A stretch of 64,000 bases of DNA from Proteles cristata cristata (Eukaryota; Chordata; Mammalia; Carnivora; Hyaenidae): the NCBI GenBank assembly GCA_017311185.1, contig JAESUZ010002873.1, forward strand, positions 186,001 to 250,000. Reading direction: 5' to 3'. The notes beneath the pieces were generated by a model, which made no database searches, was not told the DNA's origin, and saw nothing but the letters and a program-made list of their open reading frames with translations. Shown piece by piece: positions 33,850-44,859 of the stretch. Within the stretch, counting starts at the first letter, position 1, and every line of letters begins with the position of its first letter. A program made the position numbers and the translations under genes.

Positions 33850-35110
33850 TTCTGAATCGTCTATCATTAACATCTTCTAATGATCAATCTGAATAGAAGG
33901 ACTTTCCATTGCACTTTATTTTAAACTCTGCAAGTTATTTTAATGCAAAAAGAAAATGCAGACAGCAAGCTTGGAGACACTGCAGCAAGTTACCTTGCCT
34001 CCCAGGAAAAATTTGCCCAGGCGCCATTGCTAACTCAATGGAAATGGGGCCCCAGGGCCCACTTTCTGTCCCCCCACCCCACACACACCACACCCCAGAG
34101 TGTTTCTGAAAGCACCGTCCGCCTACACATCCCCTTTTGTGTCTGCAGGCTGGGTAAAGGAGGTTGACAGAGTTTTCATTCTCTCCAAGGTGATCATTAA
34201 GGACATAAATTTTTATTTCTCTCCATTAAATTGTTGATTCTGTTCCATAAAATCTAAAATGTAGTCTCCAAGGGTGAAGCAAAGTAGGCAACTGGCCATG
34301 ATTCTGACTTTCTATTTAATTTAGATGGAAAGGGGTTGAGAGATCACAATGCGTGATTTAGCCCTGTATCTTTCCCTGCACCAGAAACCACCACTTCACA
34401 GGAAAGCAATAAAAAGTCAGAATACACTTTGCTCTTTGATATAAGATTATACCTAGTAGAGAAATAAAGGAATGACTTATAGAGCAAAGTGGCAGGACTA
34501 AGCCTCCAGTTCAGGTCTAGTAAGGATTTACTTCGACTCAGTCTGTTCTGTCAGGGAGTTGATAATTTAATGAATGAGAAACTGTCACTCATGGGTATGT
34601 TCAGTTCCACTGCCTTTCTCACCCAACTCCCTCCCACCATCCACACCAGCATGACCCCTACCTACTTGTCTTTCTACTTGGAAATCCAAACATGGAAGGG
34701 GCATTGTCCAGCCAAGATGGATAAAGAAAGGACCTAAGGGAGACGGTGCCTGCCTGTCATTGCCTGGGGCAGGGAGGGAGGAGGAATTCCACATTGAGTC
34801 TTCTAACTCTCTCTTCCAGCTTTTCAGTATGCTCCCTCCCAATGTTCCTGGCTGGCTGTGCTGAGCTTTGGTCTGCCAATATGCCTTTCATGCTCTGGGG
34901 AGATGCTGGGCTTGAGCAAGAGCTGTAATAATTGTCTGGTCTCCCCCTTTCTCTCTTTAATTGTTTAAACCTCAAATCTGAACCTTGAAAGAAAAGGAAA
35001 TTCCAAATACGACCTGCCCTGCCTTGAAAATTCTTCCTCTCCTTCACTCCCTCATCTGCCTCTCTCTTCTAGAAAGACAGTGCTGTGTGAAAATTAACAA
35101 AACTCCATTT
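33850..35110. other. Gene-free stretch
   Basis: No repeat or coding match. Overlapping frames on both strands at 34,489-35,047 (60-96 codons) show no domain. Confidence 0.45.
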
Positions 35111-35126
35111 TAAATGGAGCCTGGAG

Positions 35127-35373
35127 GGGCACCTGGGTGGCTTAGTCGGTTAAGCGTCCGACTCTCGCTTGGGTCATGATCTCGCGGTTCGTGGGTTCGA
35201 GCCCCGCGTCGGGCTCTGTGCTGACTGCCAGCTCAGAGCCTGGAGCCTATTTCAGCCTGTGACTCCCTCTCTCTGACCCTCCCCTGCTCACACTGTCTCT
35301 CTCTCTCTCTAAAAATAAATAAAACATTAAAAAAAAAAAACTTTATCACATTTAAAAAAATAAATAAATAAAT
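35127..35373 (+). mobile_element. Young CAN-SINE with TSD
   Basis: Young subfamily (GGCTTAGTCGG head, GGTTCGTGGGTTCGAGCC, CTGACTGCCAGCTCAG linker). The tail is extended: AATAAATAAAACATT plus A-run, then CTTTATCACA and (TAAA)n. Duplication AAATGGAGCCTGGAG / AAACGGAGCCTGGAG at 35,112 and 35,374. Confidence 0.95.
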
Positions 35374-35388
35374 AAACGGAGCCTGGAG

Positions 35389-35794
35389 ACTAGAAGGGGG
35401 AACTCTCAAGCCCCACCCTTGTCATCAGTTACAGACCCAACAGGAAGAGAGGTGCCCTGCAAGTCTTACCACTTTAGTTACTCCTTTACTACCACCTTTA
35501 GAAGAAGAAAGATTTTCCTCGTTCCCTGGCAACGGCCCAGCCAATAAAAGACAATCACACTCAGCTGATGAAAAGCCAGTTTGTACTTCCAGCTCCCAAT
35601 TTCCTCCAGTGGACTTCTTGTTTACCACAGCCCTCCCAACTCGCACTTTCCTCTATAAAGAGGTTTTCTTCTGTACTTTGTTCTCCAGTCTTACCTGTGC
35701 TTTTGCAACAACTTGCTTGTCCCAAATTGTAATTCTCTGTTATTCCCAAATACACCCATTTTTTGCTGGTAAAATAACTGAACATTTTATTTTT
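35389..35794. other. Gene-free stretch
   Basis: No gene or repeat recognised. Short minus-strand frames of 73 and 85 codons show no domain. Confidence 0.4.
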
Positions 35795-35935
35795 TAGGTT
35801 AACAGCTGCCTCATCCATATAATGGAGAACATAAAAGGACCCACCTCATAATGTTGTTGTGAGACTCTAAAACACATAAATCATTTAGAATAATATCTGG
35901 CACAAGTAAATACTATGCAAGCATTTGCTATTATT
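35795..35935 (+). repeat. MIR
   Basis: CTGCCTCATCCATATAATGG, ACCCACCTCATAATGTTGTT, AATAATATCTGGCACAAGTA, in plus-sense MIR order (3' half). Confidence 0.72.
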
Positions 35936-37050
35936 ATGTCATGAAGAAATTCGTGGTGATAAAAGGTGGAAAATATAGGATGATTTAGAATTTCGGACTT
36001 GTAAAGATGCAAAGTACCTTAGAGATCTGCTGGCTTATGACCTCATTTTACAGAGACAGAAACTGAGACCCAGGCAAATGAAACTCTGGATTCCCATGTT
36101 AAAACTCTTTCTATAATGCTGCACCTCAATTGATTTTGTTCCTAAGCTGGTCTACCTCTGATTTATTTGTGCCTTCAGCCAGCAAATATTGAGCTGAGCA
36201 ATTAGTAAAGGGTTGTCCTAATGTACAAATCGGGGAAGTTGTGCAGTATGGTAGCTCTAAATCTAGACAGTGAGATATTGTACTCCCTATTACCCCCCTT
36301 CCTGGTGTCCACACCATAGTGTGATCTCCTCTCGAGTGTTGGCAGGACCTGTCGCTGCTTCCAAGGAATAGAATACAGCAAAGGTGATACAGTGTGTGCG
36401 ATTATGTATTCAGGATTACATTACATAAGATTTTAATGCCCATCTTGCTAAGAGACGTGCTCTCCCTTACTGGCTTTGAAGAAGAAAGCTGTCGTATTAT
36501 TAGCTGCCATACGGATAAGGAGCCGAGGGTCACCTCTGGCTGACAACTGACAAAAACTAAGGCCCTCAGTCTGGCAGCCTACAAGGAACTGAATGCTGTC
36601 AACAACCACATGAGCTTAGAGGTAAATTGTTTCTCAGTAAAACCTCGGGTAAAACAGAAGTCTCAGTTAACCGTGATTACACTGCTGTGAGCCTTTAAGC
36701 AGAAGACTGAGCTAAGCTGTGGCCAGACTTCCCGGCCCACAGAAGGTATGAGATAATGTGTGTGTGTTCCTTTAAGCTGCTGTGTTTGTGATAATGCTGC
36801 TATGTGGCCATAGATACCCAGTGTAGATTTATTTTTTTTTTTCCCCAGTGTAGATTGCAAGGTGCATAAGACAATGGTTTCTGATTGCAAAAATGTCACG
36901 GTCAAGTGGGAAGACACAAATCTACTCATATTACAGAAATGAAGCATAATGATGGGCAAGAACAAGGCGGCTGATGAAGTGGGGGTGGACACGCAGGAAA
37001 TGAAGCTGGAGAGACAGCCTTGATGTGGGGGTCGTGACAATGGGCGTTGG
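35936..37050. other. Gene-free stretch
   Basis: No gene recognised. 36,005-36,085 (CTTAGAGATCTGCTGG, CTCATTTTACAGAGAC) resembles an old mammalian repeat I cannot assign. The 138-codon minus frame at 36,663-37,079 shows no domain. Confidence 0.4.
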
Positions 37051-37051
37051 C

Positions 37052-37265
37052 CATGGGGAGATCTGGGTTCAAATTTCAACGCTGCTAGTTCCTAGTCTTG
37101 CGACATTAGGCAAGGAGATTAAGGATTCTATGGCTCAGTTTCCCCATCTGTGAAACAGCAGTAATCCTCATATTCACTTCTTAGGGTTGTTAGGAAGTGA
37201 AAACAACATGCTGCTCATAAAGCAGTTAGTATGCTACTAGCATATAGTGTGCGCTCAATACAAAT
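37052..37265 (+). repeat. MIR
   Basis: ATCTGGGTTCAAATTTCAAC, TATGGCTCAGTTTCCCCATC, CTTAGGGTTGTTAGGAAGTG, TAGTGTGCGCTCAATACAAA cover most of MIR in plus sense. Confidence 0.85.
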
Positions 37266-38425
37266 GTGGGCGGTGGGTAGAGGTCAAAACATGGGTAGAG
37301 ATCCTGGAGACAATCAGGATTTAAAGATGGGAGTGATGTCAGCAAGTTTGTGATATAGCAACGTTTATCTGGGGCTATTGTGAGAAAAGATTCAAAGAGG
37401 ATGAGACTAATGACAGGAAAGCTAATTAGGAGACTGTTATAGTGGTCCAAGGGAAGTCTGAGAAACAGTTGAGCTGGTGGGATGGGTATCATAAATGGCT
37501 ACGCAGCTATGTTACGTTCTTGAGTGGAAGAGCAACAACAACTAACCCTGGCATAAACATATCCCCTCTGATACCTGTACGTACCCCCATCAGGGGTCAG
37601 GCAGTAGCGCCACTTGATCATTTGGTATCAAACCTCATGGTGGTCTCCCAGCCCTCTCTGTAACCCAGTGAGCAACTTACTACCTTGGCTGTTTTCCTTC
37701 TGATGTGTAATTTCAAGAAAGTATATGAAGAAACTCATTTGTCCACAAGAGTACTCAGACTTGCTCTCTTCAGAGTTGTAGGGTAATTACTCATTTATGA
37801 AAATAAAAATGCAACCCAAGGTAAATGACTCATCATGATGGCATTAAGGTCAGGGACAATGTGCTATACTTACAACTCACTCAGGTCTACGGGTCAAGAA
37901 TCCTGGTACAGAGGATATGAATCTCCTTGCCACCAGATTGCTCAGTAAACAAAACTTCATCTCCCACACGGCCCCTGACAGGGCTGCAGATTGGTGTTTC
38001 TTCACCCATCAAGGCTGGAACTTTGTGACAGCCCAGCTTATTAGCACGCAGCACTGATGGAGTCCAACATCGCAAGAGAACAAAAAGTTGCCAAGTTTGC
38101 GAAGTTTTTCTCATGTACTTTCTGTCCACCATCTTCTCTATCGCCTCCTCTTTCTTTATCTTCACCTCTACTTTGAGTATCCACTTCCATCAATCTTAAA
38201 TTCAGCATTCTCATGCTCTTCAGAATCACGCTATTTAGGGGGAGAGATGCTATAACTAAATTAACTCACGTTAAGGGGACTAAGACTTTGTGTTTTGCTC
38301 CTTCCAGTGTGAAAAAGCAGCTAAGTGTCAGGCCCAAGACTTAAATTATAAGAGTGGCTGATCTCCAGGGAAGGTTGAAGCCTCATACCCAGGAGGTCTG
38401 GTATGGAGATGCTGGGACCCTAATT
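37266..38425. other. Gene-free stretch
   Basis: Single-copy sequence with no recognised gene or repeat. It may include decayed upstream provirus sequence next to the pol relic at 38,430, but nothing there is identifiable. Confidence 0.4.
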
Positions 38426-38429
38426 GGGA

Positions 38430-39440
38430 AGGCACCCTAAAACTTGGGCTGGTGAATGTGGGTTGATGTGCTCAAACATCTTGACTCCCCAGATTCTCCT
38501 GACCCTTCTAGGCCTGTAGAAGTACCCCACTTCTCCCCGTGAAAAGCTCATGCCCCCCCGCCACCACGCCTTACAGACAAGAAAAAGGCCTCTGTCTTAT
38601 AAGACAACGTGCATTACTGAAGTGCCCTCCCACCCCCAGAAGCAAGGTAAATTACCATTCTCTGGATGAATGGCAGAGTTAAGTGCCACCCTTAGATGCC
38701 CAAATGATGTAGGGGTAGTTTTTGCCATCATGTCCCCATGTAATTCACCAGACTTTACACTACAAAACCCAGGCAGACCCTAAAGAGTGACAGTAGGCTG
38801 CAAACTCAACCAAGTAGTAGCCTGAATTGTAGCAGCTATGCCAGATATAGCATCTTTTCCAGAGTAACTTAACACAGCCTCAGGTTCATGGTATGTGGGC
38901 CCTGAGATCTGGAAAGGGAGCTCTTTTCCATCCTATCAAGAAAGATTACCAGAGACAGTTCACATTCACATGAAACTAACAAGACAATAAAATGTGTTTA
39001 TGATTTTGCTCCCAGGCTCTATTAACTTTCCAGCTCTCTGTCTTGCTATAGTCGAAAGGGATCTGAACACTCCTCAGAACATCACATGGGTCTGCTCTAG
39101 TGCTGACATCATGTTAATTGGACCAGATAAGCAAGAAGCAGCAAGTGCGTTAGAAGCTCTGGTAAAACACAGGAGTATCCAGAGGGCCAGAGAAAAACAC
39201 AAGGAAGATCCAGAGAACATGCCACTTCACTTGAGTTTTTAGATGTCCAGCGGTTTGTGACACACCAAGGTATCCCCGCCAAAGTAAAGGAGAATTTGGG
39301 GGTGCAGGTGTTCCTGCTGCCACTAAGGAGGAAGCACAACACCTGGGCAGCCTCTCTCCCTCCAGTGGGTACAGTGGGTATCAGCTCAGTGGTCCATTCA
39401 TTCCTCTGGAAGATTCCATTAAGCTTCCCAAGTGTCAGTG
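38430..39440 (+). pseudogene. Decayed endogenous retrovirus pol (reverse transcriptase) fragment
   Basis: In one reading frame (codons from 38,442 and 38,730) the translation follows the RT order of class I (gammaretrovirus-like) ERVs. Visible blocks are SPCNSP then LQNPG near 38,731, VTVGCKLNQVV near 38,790, NTASGSW near 38,875, QFTFT near 38,959 (shifted frame), LLPGSINFPALC near 39,006, DLNTPQNIT near 39,061, DIMLIGP near 39,106 and, shifted by one base, LDVQRFVTHQGIPAKVK near 39,240 and TKEEAQHL near 39,325. The catalytic YxDD position is destroyed (reads SSAD), and there are several stops and frameshifts. No gag, env or paired LTR is recognisable. The plus orientation excludes pairing with the minus-strand LTR at 32.4 kb. 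It cannot encode an active enzyme. Limits are approximate. Confidence 0.8.
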
Positions 39441-39665
39441 GAGAGGGGAGAAGGCAGAAGCAGAGGGGGAACGGGAAGGAGAGAAGGCAACTGGACGGGG
39501 CAATGAGAGGGCCATGGAAACAGTAGAAGGAGAGAGAAAGATGGGAAAAAGAGAAGGAATCAAGACAAAAAAGGAAAGAAAATGAAATGAGATAAACCAA
39601 ACAACAACAATAAAAATAGAGGAAACAATTATATGGGAAGAGAAAAAGAAAAGGGAAAAACAAAT
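39441..39665 (+). repeat. Purine-rich low-complexity tract
   Basis: GGAGAGGGGAGAAGGC and similar A/G runs over 200 bp. The 184-codon minus-strand open frame here is rich in F, S, L and C because it reads this tract in antisense, and it also overlaps the ERV relic. Confidence 0.85.
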
Positions 39666-39681
39666 TTTTAAAAAGGCATCA

Positions 39682-39892
39682 GGGCCACCGAGGGGCTCAG
39701 CTGGTTAAGCGTACGACTCTTGGCTTTGGCTCAGGTCATGATCTCATGTTTTGTGAGTTCGAGCTCCGCATCGGGCTGTGTTGACGGTGCAAACCTTGCT
39801 TGGGATTTTCTCTCTCCCTTTCTGTCTGCCCCTCTCCTGCTCGTGCTTTCTCTCTCTCTCTCTCTCAAAAATAAATAAATAAACACAAAAAA
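39682..39892 (+). mobile_element. CAN-SINE
   Basis: Diverged head GGGCCACCGAGGGGCTCAGC, GGCTTTGGCTCAGGTCATG, short linker GTGTTGACGGTGCAAACC, TC-rich body, (AAAT)n tail. Confidence 0.92.
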
Positions 39893-40010
39893 ATTTAAAG
39901 GTGAAAAGGGAGAACTTGAAGAAAAGGAGACACAGAAGCAATTGCTGAATTCCTAGGTTGGGGTTCAAGATCCATTGGAGTAAAGGAGTAGCATTTCAAA
40001 TCATTTTAAA

Positions 40011-40187
40011 GCCTGGGTGGCTCAGTCAGCTGAGCGTCAGACTCTTGATTTTGGCTCAGGTCATAGTCTCACAGTTTCATGAGTCGAAACCCCTTGACAG
40101 AGCAGAGCCTGTTTGAGATCCTCCCACTCTCTCTGCCCCTCCCCTGTTCACACTCCTTGTCCCTCTCAAAATAAATAAACTTTAAAG
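40011..40187 (+). mobile_element. CAN-SINE, head-truncated
   Basis: Begins at GCCTGGGTGGCTCAGTCAGC without the usual GGGGC and lacks the linker block (CTTGACAGAGCAGAGCCTG). Ends CAAAATAAATAAACTTT. Confidence 0.9.
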
Positions 40188-40345
40188 AACCAATATCATG
40201 AGGAGAAAGAAACACAAAGACTTGACTTGCATTCAACATTATTTACCACATTTCCCCCCAGATATGGACCCATGCCTCTTTCGGACTAATAATTGAACAG
40301 CAGAAACAGATGAAACCCCCATTCCGTCCTCTAGCACAAAACACA

Positions 40346-40553
40346 GGGGCCCCCTGGTGGCTCAGTCAGTTGAGCATCCGACTTCAGCTCAGGTCACGAT
40401 CTCACAGTTCGTGGGTTCAAACCCCACATCGGGCTCTGTGCTGACAGCCAGCTCAGAGCCTGGAGCCTGCTTCAGATTCTGCATCTCCCTCTCTCCCTGC
40501 CTCTCCTCCGCTCACTCTCTGTCTCTCTCAAAATAAAATAAAAACATAATTAA
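40346..40553 (+). mobile_element. CAN-SINE
   Basis: Head GGGGCCCCCTGGTGGCTCAG, GTTCGTGGGTTCAAACC, full body. The A-rich tail passes into the (CA)n array at 40,556. Confidence 0.93.
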
Positions 40554-40555
40554 AA

Positions 40556-40576
40556 ACACACACACACACACACACA
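40556..40576 (+). repeat. (AC)n at a SINE tail
   Basis: About ten AC units directly continuing the SINE A-tail (TAATTAAAAACACAC), a common way SINE tails seed microsatellites. Confidence 0.9.
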
Positions 40577-40954
40577 GTAAGGAGAAGAGAGCAGTGTGCA
40601 GAGCCGCGTTAGTGCACACTAGGAGAGAAGGGGAAAATGCTGTTCGTGGTGTCATATGCCACTGGTGGAAACCAGAACACTTTGGCCACATTTGGGGGAA
40701 TCTCTATGCACACTTTTTTCCCTGAATTTTCTGAAAGCAGGCGTGGGAGCTGTCTGCTTGGCCATACCTGATCCAGGCACAGAGCTGGACAGACTGCAAA
40801 TACCTTAAGGGGCTACCCCCATCAACACAATGAGCACATTAGAAAAAGCCCATCCTCTGATGTTCCTACGAACACAACGAGAGTACCCTGGAGGAGTCTT
40901 TAAAACAAAACTAACTCTAAGACCCGTACAAAAACATAAACTTTATAGTACAGC
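40577..40954. other. Gene-free stretch
   Basis: No gene or repeat recognised between the SINE-tail microsatellite and the L1M at 40,955. Confidence 0.4.
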
Positions 40955-41049
40955 TTTGTTTTTATTTATTTTTAGCAGTTTTAAAAATTTTAATTGTAGT
41001 AAAAACCATATGGCATAGAATTTACCATCTTAACCATTTCAAGTATTCA

Positions 41050-41270
41050 GGGGCGCCTGGGTGGCTTAGTCGGTTAAGCGTCCGACTTTCGCTTAGGTCA
41101 TGATCTCGCGGTTGTGGGTTCGAGCCCCGCGTCGGGCTCTGTGCTGACTGCCAGCTCAGAGCCTGGAGCCTGTTTCAGTCTGTGACTCCCTCTCTCTCTG
41201 ACCCTCCCCTGCTCACGCTGTCTCTCTCTCTCTCTCTCCTAGAAATAAATAAAACATAAAAAAAAAAAAA
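41050..41270 (+). mobile_element. Young CAN-SINE nested in L1M
   Basis: Young subfamily (GGCTTAGTCGGTTAAGCG, TTTCGCTTAGG, CTGACTGCCAGCTCAG, CTCCTAGAAATAAAT). One base is lost in the B-box half (GCGGTTGTGGG). Perfect duplication TTCAAGTATTCAG at 41,038 and 41,271. Confidence 0.96.
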
Positions 41271-41496
41271 TTCAAGTATTCAGCTGAGTGATGCTAAGTA
41301 TATTCACATTGTTGTGCAACAGATCTCCAGAATTTTTCACCTTGTAGCTGAAAATCTACACCCATTTAACATCTCTCTGTTTCCCCTTACCCTCCGTCCC
41401 TGGAAACCGCCATTCTCTATGACTTTGACAACATTAGATACCTCATATAAGAAGAATAATATGGCGTTGTAGCATGTAGTAGGATTTCCTTCTTTT

Positions 41497-41700
41497 TTCT
41501 TAATGTTCATCTATTTATTTTTGAGAGAAATAGCACAAACGGGGAGGGCAGAGAGAGAGAGGGAGACACAGAACCTGAAGCAGGCTCCAGGCTCTGAGCT
41601 GTCAGCACAGAGCCTGACACGGGTCTCAAACTCACGAACCTTGAGATCATGACCTGAGCCGAAGTCAGATGCTCAACTGATGGAGCAACCCAGGCGCCCT
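41497..41700 (-). mobile_element. CAN-SINE nested in L1M
   Basis: Inverted copy ending GGAGCAACCCAGGCGCCCT. Duplication GGATTTCCTTCTTTT / GGATTTCCCTCTTTT at 41,482 and 41,701, with one mismatch. Confidence 0.94.
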
Positions 41701-42318
41701 GGATTTCCCTCTTTTTAAGGCTGAACATACTCCATTGTACCTATAAGGCACATTTTGTTTATCTGTTCATCCACTGATGGATGATGCACACTGGTTTGTT
41801 GCTTCACCTCTTGGCTTTCGTGAATAGTGCTGCAGTGGACATGGGCGCGCAAATGTCTCTGAGATCCTGCTTTCAGTTCTATTTGATATATACTCAGAAA
41901 TGGGATTGCTGGATCATATGGAAATTCTATGTGTAGTTTTTTAAGGAGTCTTCATGTTGATTTTAATCCTGGCTATACCGTTTGACATGCCCACCAACAA
42001 TCACAGTGTAGCTCTATGGAATGAAAAAAGTTCCTGTGTTAACAATTGCTAGCGGGGGAGCACTCACTCAGCAAACCAAGAACATACAAAATTCTAAAGA
42101 GGAGGTCACCTGGTATTTAAACAACCATTAGTGCTTTTGATCTATCTATTTTCTGTAGGCACAGACACTGGGAATTAAAGAAACCACATAAAGCAAGACA
42201 TTTTACTAAAAGCCCAATATAAGGGGATTCTGCTGGACAAAAATTCCCATTTTGGCATTGCTCTCTATGCTATGGAGAACAAGTAATCAAAATCTGCTTT
42301 TAAAACCACTGGCATTTT

Positions 42319-42518
42319 TTTAAATGTTTATTTACGAGAGAAAGAGTGTGGGAGAGGGCAGAGAGAGAGGGAGATGCAGGATCCGAAGCAAGCTCCAGGC
42401 TCCAAGTTCCAAGCCTTCAGCACAGAGCCCAACCAACGCCAGGCTCGAACTCAAGGACAGTGAGATCATGACCTGAGCTGAAGTCGGACGGCCAACTGAC
42501 TGAGCCACCCAGGCGTTC
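42319..42518 (-). mobile_element. CAN-SINE
   Basis: Inverted copy ending CTGAGCCACCCAGGCGTTCC. CTGGCATTTT / CTGGCATATT at the edges. The linker contains a local repeat CTCCAGGCTCCAAGTTCC. Confidence 0.92.
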
Positions 42519-42654
42519 CTGGCATATTTCAACATACATTTCTAAACTCCTTGCCAGCCAGAAAAGTAGTTTACAGTATTTCTTTCCTGTTGATGTCAGA
42601 AACAAATTACGCACAGAATTTGTACTCTAGCTATGTTGCTGCTGCTGCTGCTGC

Positions 42655-43212
42655 TTAAGACCCTTTAATATTCCAAGTCATGGATTTTGCCTTGTGTCTT
42701 GGTATTTTCTCTGCACGCTTCCAAAGTCCACAGAGAACGGTGAATGGCTCTCCGAAGCCAGCCCTCTGCTGTTTGCAGAGTGTCACGCCCTGAAGACTCA
42801 TCGCTTCCAGCAGGAGCCACATGGGCAGTAGTGATAAACTGCAAAGAAAACTGGTCTGAGCACTTCTCCCGCCACAACTCGCTCCCCTCTCCCAAAGGTA
42901 AGAAGAGTAAATAGGTTTGGATAGTATTGCCTGGGTGCCTGCAGTGCAAATACACGCTGGAAATCCAGGCACAGGCAACAATGTAGGCCTGAAGGAAACG
43001 AAGGAGGGATAAATGGAAGGAGGGAGACAGTGGTAGACAAAGACAGACAAACAGACAGAAGAGAGAAGCAGCCTCCGATTTGGAGAGTTTATGAGAAGAA
43101 CACCATCCAATTCTCCAAAGACCCTTGGAAGCCAGGTAGAGGGAAGCTGGTCCTGTCTGGGGACAGATGTGCAATGCCCCACATTGTCCCTCTTTTCTTT
43201 GACATCTGTCAC
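42655..43212 (-). other. Unassigned stretch with two long overlapping open frames
   Basis: Two minus-strand frames of 185 codons (42,655-43,212) and 169 codons (42,665-43,174) overlap almost completely, in a stretch without recognisable repeats. Neither translation shows a domain I know. Both contain hydrophobic, S/L-rich segments and no clear signal peptide or splice context. A (CTG)5-6 run lies just outside at 42,638. Two stop-free frames in the same DNA suggest low stop-codon composition rather than coding, so I do not call a gene. Confidence 0.25.
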
Positions 43213-43684
43213 AGTAGTGACCCTTACCTGGTTTCTATGAATAAATGACAGATAGCAGGCAAATTAGCATTTTGCTTCCATCCTGTTTCTTTCTATTCCT
43301 TCCCCAGCACAGGTATTGCCTGAGTACAGTGAGTATCATTAAGGCCTCCTGGGAACCAAGTGACACCATGGTCCACTGATACCACACTGTCACATTACCC
43401 CTGTTAAATAGAAATAATGAGTGCCGTGAAAAATTTGAACGGCAAACGTGCTCCATATTATCAAGTTATTTGTTTCATGCATATAGATGTCATTAATGAT
43501 TTCCACCAGCCTTGCTGTTTGTTTCCAATAACCCCAGACAGCAGTGACAAAGGCCACTCTGGTTTTCTTCCCTTCTCCACCTGGTAATTCTCTACTATGG
43601 CAATGGGATTTTCCTGTTTAGAAATCTTGCTTTGGGGATTCCCATCCAGGGAATCTTAAAAGTTCTTTAAAAGGGTATTTCTCC
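43213..43684. other. Gene-free stretch
   Basis: Single-copy, nothing recognised. Confidence 0.45.
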
Positions 43685-43857
43685 AGTCAGTTAAACCTCT
43701 GCCTCTTGATTTCGGCTCAGGTCATGATCTCATGGTTCATGAGTTTGAGCCCCACATCGGGCTCAGGGCTGGCAGTGTGGAGCCTCCCTGGGACTCTCTC
43801 TCTCCCTCCTCTATCTGCCCCTCCCCCCTCAAAACAAATAATCTTTAAAAAAAGAAA
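43685..43857 (+). mobile_element. CAN-SINE, 5'-truncated
   Basis: Starts inside the head at AGTCAGTTAAACCTCTG. The GGCTCAGGTCATGATCTC core, CATCGGGCTCAGGGCTGGC linker and A-rich tail are present. Confidence 0.9.
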
Positions 43858-44439
43858 GGAAGGAAGAAAGGGCAGGTTTTGGGGTATTTCAAATATTTGG
43901 CTTCTATCACTCTTACTTCTTTAATGAAAGAATAAGACACACATGGAAAGAGAAAGAGACAGAGACAGAGAGAAAGAGGCAGAGGGGGAAACTGAATGTC
44001 CATGTCTAAAGCCTTGCTATTAGAGGTAAAAGGAGAAGGCTGAAATGTAAGATTCAAGAGTGAAAATCACTTCCCTAATTCTTTCCACAGGGAGAAGCCT
44101 GACAGAGAGTGTCTAGGAGATGGAGAAGTATATATTGGTGGCGATGGGGGGGTGGCAGTGGGATATGGGGGGGCATCCGGGGAAGGAGACAAGCAAAGGG
44201 AAAGTGAGGAAGAAATTTGAAAGAGAAATGTTTAGATTCTTTCTACGAAAACAGGCCTTGAACAAGGTAGGCATCTTTGAGAACGAAGAGCCCAGGGTCA
44301 GCAGTTTTGACGTGCCAGGGAGCTTTGAGGCGCATCGATAAGTTGCCTTTATAGACTAGTGAGTGTCCTGCTAGCACCCAGGTCCTTCAAATAGCCCCCT
44401 GGCTGGCAGAGGGATGTAGCTACATCATCATGGCTTTGT
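43858..44439. other. Gene-free stretch
   Basis: No gene recognised. Contains a purine-rich (GAGA)n tract near 43,945-43,990 and a G-rich segment near 44,140-44,180. Confidence 0.45.
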
Positions 44440-44850
44440 CTCTTGTGCGGCACAGTGTGTGCTCTAACGTATTTCATCCTCACAACCACTCCAAGCGGTA
44501 AGTCCTGTTCTTACCCCCATTAAAAAACACAGAAGGATGCCCGGGTGGCTCAGTCCATTAAGCATGCGACTTTGGCTCAGGTCATGATCTTGCAGTTCGT
44601 GGGTTCGAGCGTCAGGGCCTGAAGCCTGCTCCGGATTCTGTGTCTCCCTCTATCTCTGCCGCTCCCCCACTCGCAGTCTGTCTGTGTCTCTCAAAAATGA
44701 ATAAACGTTAAAAAAAATTTTTTTTAAATACACAAACAGAAGCTCCGAGGTCAAAGAAAGTTTCCCGAGGATGCACAGCTGATAACAGCCAGAGCCAGGA
44801 GAAGACCCAGGCCTGTTTCGTTCTGAGACCAGCGCATCTTCACTACGTCC
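44440..44850 (-). repeat. MIR split by a SINE
   Basis: Left part GTGTGTGCTCTAACGTATTT, CATCCTCACAACCACTCC, TTACCCCCATTAAAAAACAC. Right part AGAAGCTCCGAGGTCAAAG, GGATGCACAGCTGATAACAG, AGACCCAGGCCTG. The order is inverted MIR and is continuous once the SINE is removed. Confidence 0.78.
44536..44727 (+). mobile_element. CAN-SINE with linker deletion, nested in MIR
   Basis: Head GATGCCCGGGTGGCTC; GTTCGTGGGTTCGAGC runs directly into GTCAGGGCCTGAAGCC, so the CGGGCTCTGTGCTGACAG block is mostly lost. Tail AAAAATGAATAAACG plus A/T run. Confidence 0.92.
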
Positions 44851-44859
44851 CCCTACTGC

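Larger units (their letters stand above)
40955..42005 (-). mobile_element. Ancient L1M 3' region split by two SINEs
   Basis: Minus-strand L1M: AATTTACCATCTTAACCATT, GTATATTCACATTGTTGTGC, AAACCGCCATTCTCTATGAC, then TTTATCTGTTCATCCACTGA, AATGGGATTGCTGGATCATA and TGCCCACCAACAATCACAGT. SINEs at 41,050-41,270 (+) and 41,497-41,700 (-) interrupt it. Confidence 0.85.

Noticed and set aside
32384..39440. LTR at 32.4 kb and pol relic at 38.4 kb as one provirus
   Set aside because: They lie in opposite orientations, 5.7 kb apart, with no gag, env or second LTR.
39109..39663. 184-codon minus-strand open frame
   Set aside because: It reads a purine tract in antisense plus the reverse of the ERV pol relic, giving F/S/L/C-rich low complexity.
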